This document shows, piece by piece, positions 61,768 through 64,000 of a stretch of DNA of 64,000 bases. The DNA lies in assembly GCA_016785225.1 (NCBI GenBank), contig JAFBJZ010000639.1:434001-498000 (forward strand), in the 5' to 3' direction. Each line of letters begins with the position of its first letter. Within the stretch, counting starts at the first letter, position 1. The notes beneath the pieces are model-generated. The model searched no databases, had not been told where the DNA came from, and saw only the letters and a program-made list of their open reading frames with translations. Position numbers and translations under genes: made by a program. The stretch comes from Psettodes erumei. Lineage: Eukaryota > Chordata > Actinopteri > Pleuronectiformes > Psettodidae.

Positions 61768-61984
61768 GACACACATGCAGAACATCAAGGATATCACAGG
61801 CAGCATCCACTATGAGACGTATCGTGTTCGCCGGTTAAATGAGTCCAACGGCCATTTCACCTCTCACCCATCTGACCATTCTGCTGTTGAGCTGAAAACC
61901 AACGGTCAGTCTGAGGAGCAGCCCGCCGCCCTGCAGACCAATGGAGTGGCCGCCCAGCATGAAGCCCTGTCCCACGAGATGTAG
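61768..61984 (+). CDS. septin9: septin 9 last coding exon and stop
   Basis: Completes Arg and reads RTHMQNIKDITGSIHYETYR, VRRLNESN, matching human RTHMQNIKDITSSIHFEAYRVKRLNE. The tail that follows is about 40 residues of polar sequence (ELKTNGQSEEQPAALQTNG) ending HEALSHEM and TAG at 61982-61984. It is longer than the human tail, and both end in EM. No coiled coil is visible, as expected for the SEPT3/9/12 group. Confidence 0.97.
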
Positions 61985-62325
61985 AGAGCCCCACGTGATG
62001 CCAAATAATGATTTCAGGACACATTTGAACACAAAACATACGCTCACACATGCACTCTTGTTTACATGAAGATGCCCAAATGTACTCACACACACACTCA
62101 TGCTGTGAAGACCATTTTTATGACCCAGAAGGACTACCTGGCCACAGTGTTTAATTCATCAGGAGGTTACAAGACACAGGACTCCCAAATTCTGACAGCT
62201 TCTTTCTGTAGGCTGGTTTCTCATCTTTTTCATCATTAGAGTTCCAAACAAATCATGTCTTCACCACATACCCACATATTGTACAGAAGCCCCCTTGTTT
62301 AATTGTACTACAATTAATTGTTTAC

Positions 62326-62331
62326 AATAAA
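62326..62331 (+). promoter_or_regulatory. septin9: proximal polyadenylation signal AATAAA
   Basis: Canonical hexamer about 340 bases after the stop codon. Use is not shown; a T/G-rich element is not obvious directly downstream. Confidence 0.4.
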
Positions 62332-63162
62332 CCTTGAACTTTGGAAGGTCATGGATCAGGTCCTCAAAAGAAATACATTCAGTACACATGTCAGGTCTCA
62401 TGTTAGTTTTGTTCACTGGGTTTATTTTTAGAGCATCCACTGACTGTCAGCTCTGTATTGTAGTGCAGCAGCCATGCAAGCAAGAAGTGAGCGGCATAAC
62501 AGTGAAGCAATAGACACAAGATATTGATCAAAATCAATCAGAAGGATGGAAAAAGAGCATTCAGGTAAAGAATGAAAAAGGCCTGTGGCATACAGAATAC
62601 CTTTCTGGGATCTTGGTGTGGCAGGAGGTTTAAAAAAGCAGGGCCGTCCAGATTAGGCAAAACTGCCTAATTCAAATGAAGTACAACATTTTAGATGATA
62701 CTACATTATCTCATAACTAGAAAAAACTTAGTGCCACTGGCCCGGTCTACTTTGTGTTGTGGTGTATAGTTTTGTATAGATGCTAGGGATATTTAGATTA
62801 GGTTTAAAGTATTATACAGAGGAAGTAAAGATATTGTTGACACCTCTGCACTGCAAATTAAAAAAGAAAGCAATAGCAGTGTGGAGCAGCTCCCGGAAGA
62901 AAAACAAGTCCTGTCATTTTTTTCCACTGTGTTATGATGTTTTTAACCCCCTTTTTGCCAAACCAACCTGTCTCTTTCTATATGATGCCAATGTTGTGTT
63001 ATACAGTCATATCTTGCTTTACATTGCTTTACTATTGTATTTTTATTGCTGTCGTTCATGGTCAAATATTAATGTATAATTTGAGGTTGTGGAGGAATCT
63101 GTGCAACTGTCCCATGCAGCCCTTTGGTCCATTTTCTTTTCTTTTTTTGTCACCGTAAACCA

Positions 63163-63168
63163 AATAAA
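63163..63168 (+). promoter_or_regulatory. septin9: middle polyadenylation signal AATAAA
   Basis: Canonical hexamer followed by 'gtcaaattttctgttct', a plausible downstream U-rich element. Confidence 0.45.
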
Positions 63169-63903
63169 AGTCAAATTTTCTGTTCTAAAGATAAGCACAT
63201 ATAGTATATAGAGTTGATTTATGAATAGGTATTTATGTGTATGTTTAGTGTAATCATCATAATTAAATTTTCATTCCAGCTGTTGGCGTCCAGAGGTTTG
63301 TTCCCGGTCTTAAGCAGTGATGATCCTTTAGGTTTAGAGAGTGTTTGTTTTTTCCTGCACTCTTACAGTCTCATACAGTTTATGTCATCCCCTGTTGGTT
63401 AGGTTCCACTGATATTGGTTTTCATACTATACTATACTATTGATTACAACTGATCCTGCCAATAGATAATTGATGGTTCGATCAGCAACATTTATATTAC
63501 ATGACTTAAAGCATTTTGTCAGAGCAGGATGTTTTACTATTCACTGAGGGGAAGAATTTGTTCTACACAACCTTAAATAACACCCCTAAAATTACAGGAT
63601 GTTGTCATATTTGAATATTTTGTGAAAAATTAGTGCACTCATGCAGGCTCAAAGATGTTTTACAGGGACTGTCTAAATTTCTAACAATCTCATACTTTCA
63701 TAACAAACATAGTCAGCAATGTATGTTTTGCTTCTTTAAGTCAAAATAAAAATATTTTCCATACATGCAAAGAGAAGAGATAACTATTGTCTTTTATCTC
63801 GAGAAAGTGATTGGGTTACACTTTGTTTACTGTTGTATAGTTCTTGTGTAATTTGTTATGGTATTATAGATCAAGAATTTATCTTTGATATGCTATCTCA
63901 AAG

Positions 63904-63909
63904 AATAAA
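63904..63909 (+). promoter_or_regulatory. septin9: distal polyadenylation signal AATAAA
   Basis: Canonical hexamer about 1.9 kb after the stop with a T/G-rich stretch beginning about 15 bases downstream, the best-formed signal of the set. Confidence 0.5.
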
Positions 63910-63930
63910 GATTGATATTTTTATTGTTTA

Positions 63931-64000
63931 AAGGCGACTGTCTTCATTGTCCAAACTTTATTCTCTGTGCTGATGTTTCATGAGGTTAAACTAATTAGAG
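63931..64000. other. 3' flank
   Basis: Seventy bases after the presumed polyadenylation region with nothing recognisable. Confidence 0.5.

Larger units (their letters stand above)
11745..63930 (+). other. septin9: septin 9 locus (two first exons, ten shared exons, 3' UTR)
   Basis: The locus fills about 52 kb of the window. Translated exons match SEPT9 as I know it, from the N-terminal ALKRSFEVE segment through the GTPase core to the RTHMQNIKDIT C-terminal region. Every exon junction from 49127 to the stop keeps reading phase: exon lengths are 186, 129, 82, 138, 118, 96, 97, 52 and 217 nt. Septin 9 is a SEPT3-group septin. It sits at the ends of hetero-octamers, lacks the long C-terminal coiled coil of other groups, and acts in filaments at the cortex, on actin and on microtubules. 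The 5' limit is a guess, because the transcription start is not visible and an upstream v1 exon may exist outside the window. The 3' limit is the last AATAAA signal plus about 20 nt. Confidence 0.95.
61985..63930 (+). other. septin9: septin 9 3' UTR
   Basis: No frame with similarity follows the stop. Polyadenylation signals AATAAA occur at 62326-62331, 63163-63168, 63745-63750 and 63904-63909. The last is followed within 40 bases by a T/G-rich stretch (gactgtcttcattgtcc). Long human SEPT9 3' UTRs make use of the distal site plausible; the first would give a UTR of only about 360 bases. Confidence 0.6.

Noticed and set aside
1..64000. tRNA, rRNA, CRISPR arrays, bacterial-type operons or phage genes
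   Set aside because: Nothing resembling these was seen on either strand; the window is a vertebrate gene.

Overview
This is vertebrate, almost certainly teleost, nuclear DNA. It is AT-leaning, with long introns, many (CA/TG)n and (GA)n microsatellites, degraded dispersed repeats of a type I recall from percomorph fish, and short exons with GT-AG borders. There are no bacterial operons, rRNA, tRNA or CRISPR arrays. Nearly all reading frames longer than 60 codons are chance frames in noncoding DNA.

One gene is supported, on the + strand: septin 9 (septin9; teleosts have two paralogues and I cannot tell which this is). Two mutually exclusive first exons are visible. One at 12067-12088 encodes MERDRIA (SEPT9_v3 type) and one at 18732-18786 encodes MSDSGVNPHLEGIISDFE (SEPT9_v2 type). 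Both end in phase 1 and splice to a large exon at 25063-25739 that encodes the variable N-terminal domain (ALKRSFEVEDVD...). The septin GTPase core and C-terminus follow in nine exons from 49127 to the stop codon at 61982-61984. The chain ends in a ~1.9 kb 3' UTR with several AATAAA signals, the last at 63904. The first exon of a v1-type (MKKSY...) isoform was not found and may lie upstream of the window.

With one base restored in the large exon, the predicted proteins are about 604 aa (v3 form) and 615 aa (v2 form). An internal ATG at 49156 would give a 361-aa short form lacking the N-terminal domain. Septins are filament-forming GTPases. The SEPT9 group caps hetero-octamers and binds actin and microtubules through its N-terminal region.

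The main points for follow-up are: (1) a one-base reading-frame break inside the large exon; (2) a candidate 15-nt in-frame microexon at 30032-30046; (3) a candidate unreported phase-1 first exon at 34606-34657; (4) a GC-rich, CAG- and GA-repeat promoter-like block near 38780-38963 that could drive the short isoform; (5) two perfect 15-bp hairpins (42705-42740 and 59872-59909), the second beside another palindrome; (6) a degraded ~600-bp terminal-inverted-repeat element; and (7) two diverged copies of one dispersed repeat. No separate undescribed system was found; the novelty is in possible isoform architecture and small inverted repeats.
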